Shown piece by piece: positions 21,116 to 31,902 of a DNA stretch of 64,000 bases. Below the pieces are notes generated by a model. The model had not been told where the DNA came from, made no database searches, and saw only the letters and a program-made list of their open reading frames with translations. The number at the start of each line of letters is the position of its first letter. Within the stretch, counting starts at the first letter, position 1. Location: contig OX438758.1 of NCBI GenBank assembly GCA_949316235.1, forward strand, positions 15,223,731 to 15,287,730, in the 5' to 3' direction. The stretch comes from Oegoconia quadripuncta. Taxonomy: Eukaryota; Arthropoda; Insecta; Lepidoptera; Autostichidae. A program made the position numbers and the translations under genes.

Positions 21116-22200
21116 CCGAGCTGGACAGGCGGTTGTCGATGGCAGATATTTTAAGAGCTGGTCATCACTGGTCTAAACTGTTATGCTCAAGATCATTTAA
21201 TCGCCTTTTACGTCACCCACGAGAAGAGACTGCTTGTATTCTGCCGAGATCCACAACACACTATACCTTAGGGTCAGTGAAGTCTACCATTGTACCAGAA
21301 GATGTTTGTGGTCGTGAGAGATGTGCTGCAAACACACTCGGCAGTAGGCAAGTTAAGACTGATGACAGCAACATTTTTCCTGAAAAATTAGTCATTTTAG
21401 GGCCTGGAGGCCAATAGGTTTGGAGCTTAAGTGTTCCAAAAAGAGTGCCAGTGAGGTATCTGTACAGTACAGGGGTTGTCAGTATTATGTCGAGAAGCAT
21501 GACGTGTCCGAACATGTGGATGGAAGGTATTTTTTATAAGAGTGTTACCGTTCTCGAGGAGCACTTTAAACAATCAATCTTGTTGTTCAACAATAAGGCA
21601 AATCCCATCTCTGCATCTCCTCCTCCTCCCACTGTAACTCCTGTAAGGTAAGATCTACAGTGGTACTTTGAACAGCGCCTACTGAAGGCAAACGTGACTC
21701 TACTGATACATTGGACCCCAGACTAATTAAAGAAAAAAAAATAAGAAAGAAAGTCCCGCTTCCCCTTCAGCGAATGGAGCACCAGTTGTTGAAAGCAGTT
21801 ACTATGCCAAGTCAGTGGCTTGCAGAGCATCCATGAGTCTCACACAAATCCACCAATCCGCATTGGACTGTGATGGATTACGGTTCATATTCTTTGCCAG
21901 TGAGAAGAGTTGTTCTGAATATCATCAGAAGATGTAAGAGCAGGTGATGGTAATGGTCTTCACTCTCAATATAGACCTGCACTAAGATGAGCAACATACC
22001 CTGATCTTCAGCTTTATGTCAGCTGCTACAATCTTATAGGTACAGTTTTACTATATGACAATGAAGAAGCTGAGTTTTAGTATGTAGTTTTGCACATGGC
22101 ATTAAAATTAATATTTTGTGTGTAAACTTCTAAAGAATAAAAATCAATTGTAAATTCAGAAAACCCCCGAGGATCTAACATAATAAAATAGTCCAGGTAT
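21116..22200. other. No gene recognised
   Basis: Mixed sequence with several short overlapping frames on both strands and no family motifs. It is probably old repeat material. Confidence 0.4.
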
Positions 22201-22206
22201 ACAAAG

Positions 22207-22285
22207 AAACGGTGAAGCGTCGGTGGCTAAGCGGACCTCCTAAATTGGGAGACCGCGTCTTAACCGCTGAGCCACCTGCTCCCCC
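22207..22285 (-). other. tRNA-like fragment, fold-back
   Basis: The - strand has GGTGGCTCAGCGGTTAAGAC, which resembles a Leu/Ser-type tRNA D arm and A box, but no B box follows. GGTGGCTAAGCGG and CCGCTGAGCCACC also form a 13-base inverted repeat. Read as a SINE or tRNA relic, not a working tRNA. Confidence 0.4.
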
Positions 22286-22439
22286 CGAAAATCTGGATGA
22301 TATTATTATAATTAATCGCAGTCTTTTGGGTGTTGTCTAAATTTTCTATTTATAGTTAGATTGGCAATTAATTGACCAGGACGTCATCGGATCAACGCGG
22401 GGTGGATGAAACGGCGAGCAGGTCACCGACACTAATGTG

Positions 22440-23305
22440 ACTCACGGATGCCCCTCAGGTTAAAGGTCATTAATTATAAATCCGTAATAAGACCTGTCGT
22501 TATGTATGAATCCGAGTGTTGGGCTATGAAGAAGAAGGATGAGGGGAAATTGTATGCCACGGAGATGAGAATGTTGAGATGGATGAGTGGAGTTTTTTTT
22601 TATATGAGAGGGCGGCAAACGAGCATGCGGGTCACCTGATGGAAAGCAATCACCGCCGCACATGGACACCCGCAACACCAAAAGGGTCACAGATGCGTTG
22701 CCGGCTTTTGAGGAATGTGTAGGCTCGTTTCTTGAAGGTTCCAATGTCGTACTCGTTCGGGAATACCGCTGCAAGAAGTCCGTTCCACAGGGTGGTCGTA
22801 GGTGGTACGAAGTTTCTTGAGAAACGTAAAGTGGTAGACTTCCACTAATCCAGGTGATGTGGATGGAGTTTTAATTTTCGGCGAGAAGTGTAACTGTTTA
22901 ATTGAGCAGCGGGTATTAGCTCGAACAGTTCTTCAGAACACTCTCCATTAAATATACGATAGAGGATGCAGAGGGACGCGACGTTTCTTCGCAACGCCAC
23001 CCCTGGCGTCTGGATCCCAATCCAGTCGGTCAGTGAGACTCTCTTGGCCCACAATTCGAGTGTCGAGGATGGATAAAATCTAGTTTGGGTTGGTAATGGA
23101 AATGTTATAGGGAGGGATGAAACGGATATTACTAAAAGAGTGATGAATATGGATGTCGATGGATGGAAAGTAAGAGCTAGACCACGGAAAAGATGGTTGG
23201 GTTGTGTGAGGGGTGATATGAACGAAAATGCGGTGAATTATGAGGTAACGGTTGACAGAGGAGATTGGAAGAAAAAGACGCACTGAGTCGATCCCAAATA
23301 AATTG
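22440..23305 (+). mobile_element. RTE-like LINE ORF2 end, split by a CR1-like insertion
   Basis: The left part (22440-22590) reads YKSVIRPVVMYESECWAM, then TEMRMLRWMSG. The right part (about 23085-23300) resumes with DETDITKRVMNMDVDGW, RARPRKRWLGCVRGDM and DRGDWKKKTH, then a stop. In intact RTE elements these are parts of one C-terminal region. The CR1-like piece in between lies on the opposite strand. Confidence 0.82.
22591..23062 (-). mobile_element. CR1-like LINE 3' fragment nested in the RTE-like LINE
   Basis: Reverse strand: DVASLxILYRIF-type stretch (VASLCILYRIFNGECSEELF), then SRRKLKLHPHHLD. After frame breaks come the 3' end CCATGTGCGGCGGTGATTGC and a poly(A) seen as T9 at 22590. Same family as 56292-56775. 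Confidence 0.8.
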
Positions 23306-24250
23306 GGTCCAGGGCAAGAAGATGGTTGGATTTGCCTGCACCAGTAGTGTCACTATGAAAACATACATTGTACTTGAATACGTACAGTAATATTTGTCAA
23401 AACAGTTACCTTAAGTTGGTTCTGACTTAATCTACCTTAGGTAGACAACCTTCACTTCCTACCGTCTTACAATAACATAGCCAGTTGTATGGCTTTAAAA
23501 GAAATATATGTATTTCCAACTCACTGATTCTAATACGTACCAGCAACGCACTAGAGTAATTCAATGCATATCCCGTGAATAGTTCTCAGTTGCTCTTATA
23601 AAAAGTCAACTGCGATGTCAAAAAAACAATAAGCATTGTTGCGACATTGTTCTTTGTTTGACTATTTTTTTCAGGCAACAGATGTTATACGAACGCCAGC
23701 TGCATATTCAACTACATATCTAGCCGTTTTATAAGAATTACCGGATAAAGCTATTGCAGTTGCCCAACGATACATGCCTATATACATAGACTTATATATA
23801 TTACTGCGTATGGACCGGGTCCAAAATGACACCACTTAATTGGTGTTAAAACATGAGTTTGGAACTAATGGGAACTCAGTCACACACCGATTTCGTTCGG
23901 GAACTGTCGTACCAAATGCTGATTTTAATTGTAAAAAATTGCATCACTTACTTACCACAGAAAAGCATGACAAACGATTGTATTACTCGTAAAACTCATA
24001 CATTTTGCCATCAATTTACTGAACCGATTTGGCTGAAATTTGGCACATAGCTAAAAATGTCCTGGAAGAAGACATGATGATTATCCCAGTAAATGGTTCC
24101 CTAGGGATAATTTACGAAGATTACGAAAGCATATCCACGCGAGCGATACCACGATCGCAAAGCTTGTTTGGTAGAAATGCGGGATAACATTGATTGTTGC
24201 TTTATAACATTCCGATTCATTACTGAAATTAAACGAAAATGCGGATAGAA
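23305..24250. other. No gene; repeat H remnant at about 24000-24165
   Basis: Contains a diverged H-like stretch (CTGAACCGATTTGGCTGAAA, TCCACGCGAGCGATACCACG). Otherwise nothing recognised. Confidence 0.4.
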
Positions 24251-24252
24251 TG

Positions 24253-24405
24253 GTATAGCCGAATTACATGAACGTTATACGCCGAAATACGGTTCATCAT
24301 TCATCATTGCGTAGTTTCATTATGACTAAAGTTTTTGGGAAAAACTAACTCCGCAATGCACCAGACATTCGGCGAACAGTGCTTCGGAGACGTGTATATC
24401 GGTAT
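24253..24405. mobile_element. Palindromic element E3, diverged copy
   Basis: GCCGAATTACATGAACG on the left and CGGAGACGTGTATATCGG on the right surround CATTGCGTAGTT and CTCCGCAATGCACC, the E3 core. Much more mutated than the 19729 copy. Confidence 0.55.
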
Positions 24406-24409
24406 ACGC

Positions 24410-25100
24410 CCAATCTGAACCTCCAAAGCAGCCTTAATAACAAAAAACAACCAAAGGAGTAATTACAAACTTTGAACTCATCAAAGATTGTTTTGGAAAC
24501 CGTTTAAAGTCAATTGACAAGTTCAATTTAAGTTAAGGCAGTTAGTACTTTATGGTTAGTTATATTTTTTACCCCATTGCCCAAGAAAGGAGGGTAATGT
24601 TTTTCGTGTGTATGTATGTATAGGGGCGAGCGACATGCTGAGACATGCAGTTTTGGCCTCCGCGTGGGCGCGCATGTGAAGCGAGAGCCAGTCGTTCCCC
24701 GTTACGCGTCCCGCCCGGTATACTACAATTTCCACATATATTATCAATGTAACTTTGTACCTCTGTTTTGTGTACACCGTAAAGTGACAATAGAACTTTG
24801 ACCTTGATTCAGAACTTTCATTTACGCACCCCTGCCAAGCACTTTCTGATACAGTGAACTATATAGGTATATAACATATCCTCGAAATATGTATGCATGT
24901 CCGTTCTTTAGCGTATACTGTAGCCTAAACAGCTTGACCGATTTAAAAGTGCATGGTGTCGTTAGGTTCATCTTGATACCTGGAGTGTCTTAGGATACAT
25001 TTTATAGTAAAAAATAGTCTGTCTGTTTTTTACTTAAATACTTAAATAGTCGCAATTATTTATTTATTTTAATGGGCATGCAAAACAAGTTGCCGGATAG
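24410..25100. other. No gene; old repeat fragments
   Basis: CCCAAGAAAGGAGGGTAATG (24585) recurs inverted near 56270. A stretch near 24950-25030 (GGTGTCGTTAGGTTCATCTT) recurs diverged near 12800. No coding exon was identified. Confidence 0.45.
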
Positions 25101-25102
25101 TT

Positions 25103-25215
25103 ATTCATAGAACTTTTTTTTATGTACGTACTTGACCTCAGTCACACCTGATGTAGTGAAGATGAGGTCGAATGTGGAAGCGTACTGACCCGGAAGCCCC
25201 AACACATTTGGGGCT
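25103..25215 (-). mobile_element. SINE-C, 3' part
   Basis: GACCTCAGTCACACCTGATG to GGGCTATCTTATCT matches the SINE-C 3' end. The head is missing. Confidence 0.8.
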
Positions 25216-25334
25216 ATCTTATCTTGTGAGGCCAAGTACCAACCCGCGTACATAGAAAAAAAATACAGGTAGAGCCTGTTCATATTGGTATCAGCGATCA
25301 GCGGTATCCCGAACCCTTTTAATTTATCATCAAC

Positions 25335-25745
25335 AGCTTAAGAATAAGAATAAGAATCGTTTATTTGACCCATTTAGCGACACACATATTATATTATACA
25401 TGTATAACGGTGAATAGCAAATTGACATAATGGAATTGGGACCGAGACAAAAGTAGGTACACAAAACAGTTTCATATAACAGGATGAGTGAGTACTCCTA
25501 TCTCATAGCACAGTTTACAAAAATAAAAGTAAAAAATAGGCACCTAGGTACCTAAGTAAAGTTTCACTAATAGACTTAAAGTATTTAAAAAATAATTTTC
25601 GGTGTCGCAAAGTGGTGTCAAAGAAGGTCTCCTACTCAGCATAAGTTGCAGTCTAAAAATTAGACTACAACGCTGGTTTTCAGTGGAGCCTAAGGTGAAA
25701 CACGGACGCCGATCGAACACTGATGGCAAGTTTTGAACACAGTTT
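25335..25745. mobile_element. Probable LINE 3' untranslated fragment
   Basis: (AAGAAT)n start followed by CGTTTATTTGACCCATTTAG looks like an inverted LINE tail. No coding motif supports a clade. Confidence 0.35.
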
Positions 25746-25847
25746 TTTATTTACATATATACATATTTATTGCTTAACACGTTCCCACTATTAGCGCACA
25801 CACTATTAGCCTCCTCACACTGAGAGCGGTATAGGTATCCACCCACC

Positions 25848-25897
25848 CAGTTAGGGTATACCCTATTTTTTCCTTGGCGTAAAAAAACCTCATCCGG
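25848..25897. mobile_element. Solo end of element E4
   Basis: ACCCTATTTTTTCCTTGGCG then AAAAAACCTCATCCGGTATA matches the terminal repeat of E4 (59868). Confidence 0.65.
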
Positions 25898-25934
25898 TAT
25901 AAGGCAACAAAGTGTGATAGTTATTTGAACAGCA

Positions 25935-26055
25935 CCAGTCCCCCAAATATGTTAGGGTTTCCGGGTCAGTACGATTTCACCTTCGGCCTCACGTTCACTT
26001 AACATCAGGTGGTATTGAGGTCAAGTGCTACGTCGTTGTGCATAAAATTTTTTTT
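25935..26055 (+). mobile_element. SINE-C, 3' part
   Basis: CCCCCAAATATGTTAGGGTT to GTCAAGTGCTACGTCGTTGT then ATAAAA. Confidence 0.8.
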
Positions 26056-26344
26056 CTCTACATTAGAGAAACTTTTTTTTTCACGTCTTCTTTCACTGTA
26101 TAGAAGCCCCCTCTAAAATATTTTTTGATACTTTACCTGGCTTTCGGGCAAATCACTCCATTGGTTCAAATTTGAAAACTCTAGCTTCAACGGTTAAGCA
26201 GCTAAATCTTTGAGACAGACGACGGAGGGATACGAGCGATAGCAATAAGGCTCCGTTTGGCCTTCGGATACGGAACCGTAACAAGAAGAGGGTGGTTCCC
26301 ACACAGCTGTCTTCGTGGTAACGTCTGCTCAGATACAGTTTTCA

Positions 26345-26446
26345 AAAATAAACAAATAATTAATAAATAACTTTACACATACATACAACGCCATCTAGTT
26401 CCACACTAAGCAACTGAGCGTGTATTATGGATACCAGATGGTTGAT
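26345..26446 (-). mobile_element. SINE-A, 3' module
   Basis: AACGCCATCTAGTTCCACAC and TACCAGATGGTTGATA in reverse. Head absent. Confidence 0.8.
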
Positions 26447-26705
26447 AAGTGCTGTGTGCTTTCGGCACTCAAATAGAATAGAACCAACCCCTCTCTTCCC
26501 GTGGGTGTCATAAAAGACGACTAACGGACTTTCCAAAAAAAACATCTATATAGATAGATATTCAGAAATGTCCGCATTTCTAAATATTTCTTTAAGTGAA
26601 CCGTGGATGTTGTACCAATCATTAAACTCTTAATGTTTTCGAACATCCAAACACTAGTGTTTGGGATATCTCTGATCACCCCATATGGCAGTAAGGTTGT
26701 GACAT
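26447..26705 (-). mobile_element. Repeat R5 without the H insert
   Basis: CGTGGGTGTCATAAAAGACG, GTGAACCGTGGATGTTGTAC, TGTTTGGGATATCTCTGATC and GGCAGTAAGGTTGTGAC. The junction where other copies carry repeat H is a short degenerate AT stretch here. Confidence 0.7.
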
Positions 26706-27060
26706 TACGTATGTATGTAGATGGTTGATAAACTACACAAATCCTTTTTTTTTGGAAATAAATATATATATGTATACTGAAGAACACCCATAACTCGGAT
26801 ACACATGTCCGTATTCATCATACATACATCATCATCATACATACACCTTCCTCAAAGGGCGGCAACGCATCTGTAACCCTTTTGGTGTTGCGGGTGTCCA
26901 TGGGCGGCGGTGATTGCTTTCCATCAGGTGACCCGCATGCTCGTTTGCCGCCCTCTTATATAAAAAAAAAAAAACAAACAGCTATGCCCCTACCGCGATT
27001 CGAGCCCGCGACCTTTTGGGATAACTGTCAGAGTTTCTATCCACTACACCAAAGAGGCCT
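26702..27060 (-). mobile_element. SINE-A split by a CR1-like LINE tail
   Basis: The SINE-A 3' half lies at 26702-26830 and its head at about 26976-27060 (B box GATTCGAGCCCGCGACC in reverse). Between them is the CR1-like 3' end. Confidence 0.8.
26843..26975 (+). mobile_element. CR1-like LINE 3' end nested in SINE-A
   Basis: CTTCCTCAAAGGGCGGCAAC, TTGCGGGTGTCCATGGGCGG, CCCTCTTATATAAAA and poly(A). CATCATACATAC occurs twice just before it, consistent with a small target-site rearrangement. Confidence 0.8.
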
Positions 27061-27430
27061 CACGTCAAATAAACTTTGTTTTCTAATAATAGAGTAAATT
27101 GGTAGACAGGATAAGTTATTTTATATTGAAATTGCTTTTTCAATAAAACAATAAAGAGAAACAATCATTCATTTCCAATTTTCTTTATAGAGCCCTCTCA
27201 AGTCGCTGTAAATTACAGCTTAGGGGTTGCAATTTACAAAGTCAATTTTGCTACCATTATTTCTTTTCCTTGGCAATTTGGACGAATGAAAAAATATTGG
27301 GATACTTTTGAATGGTCAAGTGTAATAATAGAGGCTTATTGCTTTTGTCTGCTGTCTTGAGATCCAAGGACGGCGAAAGAAGATAGATGCGGTATGATTT
27401 TTTCCCAGCTAGCTGATTTTTACTGAAAAT

Positions 27431-27720
27431 GGGGAACCCGCGACTTCGTTCGCTTGGTCATCTGATTTCATCAAAATCGGTTCAGCAAAAAATTGCCTTA
27501 TATATTAATTCAGGTCCAAATCTGTCTACCAACCAATTTCATCCAAATACGTCTAGCCGTTTAAACATACATAGGTACAGACGAATCATCCTAAAAGCAT
27601 CACATGGGCTAAAGTGTTACCTCCAAAAATTTTTACTTTTCTTATTTTTCTTACCTTTTTATTATTTTAATAAAGTGTTTACGGTTTATTTTCCTTTATA
27701 AAAAGAAAAAAAAAATCCAA
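27431..27720. mobile_element. Repeat H-like remnant plus AT-rich spacer
   Basis: GAACCCGCGACTTCGTTCGC, ATCAAAATCGGTTCAGC and CGTCTAGCCGTTTAAACATA are the H/flanking-target motifs. The open frame over it is not taken as a gene. Confidence 0.45.
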
Positions 27721-27774
27721 ATAGAAAAAAATCGACACACACACAAACTTTCGCATTTATAATACTCGTATTAG

Positions 27775-27862
27775 TTGGGATAATATACACACAGCGTCAT
27801 CTAGTTCCACACTAAGAAACAACGCTTGTATTATAGAATACAGATCGTTGATAAACATACAT
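27775..27862 (-). mobile_element. SINE-A, 3' module, truncated
   Basis: CAGCGTCATCTAGTTCCACA and ACAGATCGTTGATAAACA in reverse. Confidence 0.7.
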
Positions 27863-27970
27863 CATCTCAGCCAGTAAACATCCCACAGCAGGGATACAGC
27901 CCTTCCCTCGTGTAATGAGGGGGCATGGGCCATTGTCCGCCACGCTGGCCTAATGCGGGTTGGAGACTTC
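27863..27970. mobile_element. RTE-like LINE 3' region fragment
   Basis: AGTAAACATCCCACAGCAGG, CCTCGTGTAATGAGGGGGCA and CGCTGGCCTAATGCGGGTTG, a common lepidopteran LINE tail motif. A shorter piece lies at 40370-40445. Confidence 0.55.
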
Positions 27971-28195
27971 ACATAACGTCACGACCTTTATCCCAAATGG
28001 GTGGTCAGAGATATCCCAAACATTAGAGTTAAATGATTGAAACAACATCTACGATTCACCTTATGAAATATATAGAAATGCACACGTGACAGGGGGTGAG
28101 CCCATCGCCGTTAAAACGTGCAAATCTATAGATGTTTTTGGGTGGAAAGTCCCTTAGTTGCCTTTAACGACACGCTTGGGAAGAGATGAGACTCC
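27971..28195 (+). mobile_element. Repeat R5 without the H insert
   Basis: CATAACGTCACGACCTTTAT to CCTTATGAAATATATAGAAA, GTGACAGGGGGTGAGCCCAT and GACACGCTTGGGAAGAGATG. The continuous junction contrasts with the composite copies. Confidence 0.75.
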
Positions 28196-28481
28196 TAAAA
28201 TAACCTTAATAACTATGACGCAGATTGTATACCTAAAACTCGGAAAGGTAATATCAGACCATACGTAAATAAAACCATAATTATTATCTAATGTTGTAAC
28301 ATTATTTGACCACGAATTCAAACTGAATTACCATTAAGAATAATACAATAATACAGCGAAATTTTCCACATGATAAACATCTAAATTGCAATCGGAAACT
28401 AAAACCAAAACATGACATTCACGTTATTTATTTTTAACAAAGAACACACATTTCCACTGAAAGAATAATAAAATAACAAAT

Positions 28482-28703
28482 ATGAAATTGACACTGAACA
28501 GATTAGCTATGATTCTCTTAGTGACGGCCGTGCTGGTGTCCTTCTCTTTCTGCCAAGACGATGCAGCGACTACTCCTGCGCCGACCACTGCTAAAGAGGA
28601 GGAGGAAGACGAGGAAGTGCCTCAGAAGAAGAGTTGCTCCATCTGGTGCTGGATACAGAAGATAGCCATGTTCGTGATATCGCAACTTCTGAGTGGTAAT
28701 TAA
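28482..28703 (+). CDS. Small secreted peptide precursor, WCW family (73 aa)
   Basis: Unrecognised family. Residues 1-24 form a signal peptide (charged start, then a Leu/Val/Ile-rich core to SFSFC), and cleavage near residue 24 is predicted. Residues 25-48 are a Thr/Pro then Glu/Asp-rich linker, strongly acidic. Lys49-Lys50 may be a convertase or processing site. Residues 51-73 are the conserved tail: C52-S-IWC56-W, then an alternating charged/hydrophobic stretch (IQKIAMFVISQLL) and SGN. Two cysteines three residues apart suggest a disulphide or metal pair, or intermolecular bonding. The paralogue at 48511 shares 10 of 23 tail positions, and the rest are mostly conservative. An acidic pro-part plus a basic amphipathic tail is the layout of some antimicrobial or signalling propeptides, but no such activity can be claimed. 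The start is the ATG in context ACAAATATGA. AATAAA follows ten bases after the stop. Confidence 0.8.
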   Translation: MKLTLNRLAMILLVTAVLVSFSFCQDDAATTPAPTTAKEEEEDEEVPQKKSCSIWCWIQKIAMFVISQLLSGN

Positions 28704-28712
28704 TGATGTGAA

Positions 28713-28718
28713 AATAAA
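28713..28718 (+). other. Poly(A) signal AATAAA of the 28.5-kb peptide gene
   Basis: Ten bases after the TAA stop. It supports a complete small gene here. Confidence 0.6.
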
Positions 28719-28782
28719 TGTTATGCTAAGCAGTGTGTTTTACTTTATGTGAAATATTGCAAAATAAGATAGATTATTGAGC

Positions 28783-28832
28783 AGCGATTCTCAAACTTTT
28801 TTGGCGATGAAACCCTTTCGGAAAATTAAATA
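28783..28832. mobile_element. hAT-like terminal fragment
   Basis: CAGCGATTCTCAAACTTTTT followed by GGCGATGAAACCC matches the hAT-type end at 13153. Confidence 0.45.
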
Positions 28833-28834
28833 TT

Positions 28835-29120
28835 GGACTGAGCCATAAAACAAGTAAAAACAGGTTTTATGTGTATTCTTTATAATCATGTGATAGATGT
28901 AGTCCTGGGATGCCGACGGTAGATGGGGGAATGTGAGTTGGGCGCCGTGAGAGGTGTACAGGGTCGTGGATTTCGCACCTATTGGCCCAGCACTCCAGCA
29001 GACTTGCACAGGAGATGACGGTGAATAAACGTTTATGGAAATTGTTGAAGTTTGCGTTTTTATAGAGACTCACACGTTTATAAATTACTATAATAAATAA
29101 ATTCACTTCAATTAACTTAA
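28835..29120. other. No gene recognised
   Basis: Between the hAT-like end and a SINE-C tail. Frames on the - strand lack motifs. Confidence 0.4.
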
Positions 29121-29121
29121 C

Positions 29122-29178
29122 ACAGGTGTGATTGAGGTCAAGTATCAACCCGTTATGCATAAAAAAAATACAGGTAGG
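29122..29178 (+). mobile_element. SINE-C, last 45 bases and A-run
   Basis: GTGTGATTGAGGTCAAGTAT then CAACCCGTTATGCAT and poly(A). Confidence 0.65.
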
Positions 29179-29179
29179 T

Positions 29180-29830
29180 ATATAATGGAAAAAGAAAAGA
29201 AACAAGCACAGGAAAAACGTCCTCATTATAGCCGTATCGGAATAAACGACTGATTTCTATTTCAGAAAATAATTTATTCGGAATTTTGAATTGAATTCGA
29301 AAAAAAGTAAAAAGCCCAGGAGAATCGAAAATACAAAGAGGTGGAGGTTGAACACCTCATCACAGCTTGACATTATATTAATTCTGTGACTTCACTTTAA
29401 AATAACATTCACGCAACGAGCTATGGATATTATGTGTAATTAGCTTTTAGGCTTCCCGGGTGCAGGTCAGAACGATTTTTTTTATTCATTCTGCATTTAA
29501 AAAGAAGTCTTAATTTACTCAATGATGGTGGTGGTGCCCACCACTGGACGGAATAAGGCCACTTAAGTAAGCTTCTTTTTCTTTTCCACTGTTCAATCGG
29601 AGGGCTAAACGATAGACTTATTTTTTAATTTCATTTTTACCTTCAGAGAATTTAATCACCGAGATTGGAATTGGCTTGGGGATACAATCCCCAGTTTCAA
29701 TTATCTCCCTGTTACAGGAATGACGTTTGATTACAATTCATACTCTAATATACTGACAGTATTTCTATTCGAGTTTCCAGTACCTACCTATGTATATTCT
29801 GTAACAATACTGGAAATAATTTAACTAATT
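29180..29830. other. No gene recognised
   Basis: AT-rich sequence. Short GGTGGTGGTG tract near 29527. No supported feature. Confidence 0.4.
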
Positions 29831-29835
29831 TTTTT

Positions 29836-29970
29836 TTATGGTTAACTGGATACGCGTTTGACCACAATCTCACCTGATGGGAAGTGAGATGTGGCCGAAG
29901 ATGAAGCACGCGATCTCAGTAGATCCCTATTCACCCCGCTCTTGAAGATACCAAGGTTGTAGGATTCGAA
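29836..29970 (-). mobile_element. CR1-like LINE 3' fragment (same family as 13418)
   Basis: ACCACAATCTCACCTGATGG, CACGCGATCTCAGTAGATCC and GATACCAAGGTTGTAGGATT in reverse match the 13418 and 20585 copies. Confidence 0.65.
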
Positions 29971-29984
29971 TTATTTTCGATAAT

Positions 29985-30252
29985 ATTAATTTAACAAATA
30001 AATATCCATGGACATACACGAAATGCCATCTAGTTCCACAGTAAGCAACTAGGCTTGTGTTGTGGATACCAGATGGTTTAAATACTACACAGATACATTT
30101 TTTGTGTAAATAAGTACTTATTATAAATGAAAATATCCATAACTCGGGTACACGTGTCCGTATTCATCATACAAACATATGCCCCTAGCGGGATTCGAAT
30201 CTGCAACCTTTTCGTATAGTGGTTAGAGTTGCTAACCACTTCACCAAACAGG
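29985..30252 (-). mobile_element. SINE-A, full length
   Basis: Complete head-to-tail copy. B box in reverse GGGATTCGAATCTGCAACC, 3' module TGTGGATACCAGATGGTT. Confidence 0.9.
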
Positions 30253-30387
30253 TAAATCCTTTCCTACATTTACCAAAACCTATTTTGCAAAAAAAAATAA
30301 CAAAATTGGTACACAAGGTAATTTTAGTGGTAAATCTAATTCGGTATGGTTGTGTGTTATAATTTAAAAACAGCCATTTACCTACAA

Positions 30388-30539
30388 TGGTATCGATTCG
30401 GATGTACACCAACTAAACTAAACTAAAACCAGTTTTAAAGTAGTACTGTCCCTTTCTCCCTGAAACAGTACGATGCGACGGCACCACTCCAAAACTGGTT
30501 TTAGTTTAGTTTAGTTGGTGTATATCCGAATCGACACCA
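30388..30539. mobile_element. MITE-1, copy 2 (152 bp)
   Basis: Same length and ends as the copy at 4941, few differences. Here the inner palindrome CCAGTTTT/AAAACTGG is intact. Confidence 0.88.
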
Positions 30540-30777
30540 ATGTTATTAATACATAATATACGAATATTCCGTATTCATAACGTGAAGAATCATCAAAGAC
30601 TTTAATTATTACTTCCTTAGAAATTTGATCAAAGCCTGACATGACAGTCATATCTACGCTGTAATTTTATTCTGCAGGAATAGTTAACTACTTAATTACC
30701 TTAGATTAATTTTAAAATTAAGTTCTTCGGTAACATTTAACAATAATAGATATGGTAATAAATAACCATTGAAAATT

Positions 30778-31902
30778 CCGACTAATTCCAACTATTGCCA
30801 ACTAATATCATAAATGCGAAAGTGTATGTGTGCGTGTATGTATGTATGTTTGTTACCTCTTCACGCCTAAACGGCTAGACCGATTTGGTTGAAATTTCGT
30901 TGGTAGACAGATTAGGACCTGGATTAACATAGGTGACTAGTTCTTATGGGATAGGTTAGTTAATGGGATTGATTTTGAGTCATAGAGTGACGCATTTGGT
31001 AGTAGAACTAATAATACGCAGACGAAGTCGCGGGTAACAGCTAGTCATCCATATTTAATAAGAGTTAATCAAAATTTTTATGTCATTTAAAATGGTTTAT
31101 TCCGCGCGGTATTCCATACAAACTTTCAAGATCTAATTTTTCGAAATGACTAAATCGATTCTAATGAAACTTTATACGTATAACGCACGTATTTACATCT
31201 AAAAAGTCAGTAGAGGATTTTTTATAGAGTATTTGTACTAAATTAGGGCGATTTTAAGTTTTCCATAGTAACAGAAAAAATGCAATATATTCTTTTAAAT
31301 TCTATGTTTTGAAAATGTTTACAACTAATTATTTAGATCCGACTAATTCCAACTATTGCCAACTAATATCATAAATGCGAAAGTGTATGTGTGCGTGTAT
31401 GTATGTATGTTTGTTACCTCTTCACGCCTAAACGGCTAGACCGATTTGGTTGAAATTTCGTTGGTAGACAGATTAGGACCTGGATTAACATAGGTGACTA
31501 GTTCTTATGGGATAGGTTAGTTAATGGGATTGATTTTGAGTCATAGAGTGACGCATTTGGTAGTAGAACTAATAATACGCAGACGAAGTCGCGGGTAACA
31601 GCTAGTCATCCATATTTAATAAGAGTTAATCAAAATTTTTATGTCATTTAAAATGGTTTATTCCGCGCGGTATTCCATACAAACTTTCAAGATCTAATTT
31701 TTCGAAATGACTAAATCGATTCTAATGAAACTTTATACGTATAACGCACGTATTTACATCTAAAAAGTCAGTAGAGGATTTTTTATAAAGAGTATTTGTA
31801 CTAAATTAGGGCGATTTTAAGTTTTCCATAGTAACAGAAAAAATGCAATATATTCTTTTAAATTCTATGTTTTGAAAATGTTTACAACTAATTATTTAGA
31901 TC
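30778..31902. repeat. Tandem duplication, two units of 561 and 563 bp
   Basis: The second unit starts at 31339. The only difference I see is a two-base insertion (ATAGAG versus ATAAAGAG) near 31790. Each unit contains a repeat H copy (about 30790-31047 and 31351-31608, ending CGCGGGTAACAGCTAG) and the left half of an E5-like inverted-repeat element. The E5 right half follows only the second unit (31903-32030). Confidence 0.93.

Noticed and set aside
22207..22285. Possible tRNA gene
   Set aside because: A-box-like arm only; no B box, and the region is a 13-base fold-back.
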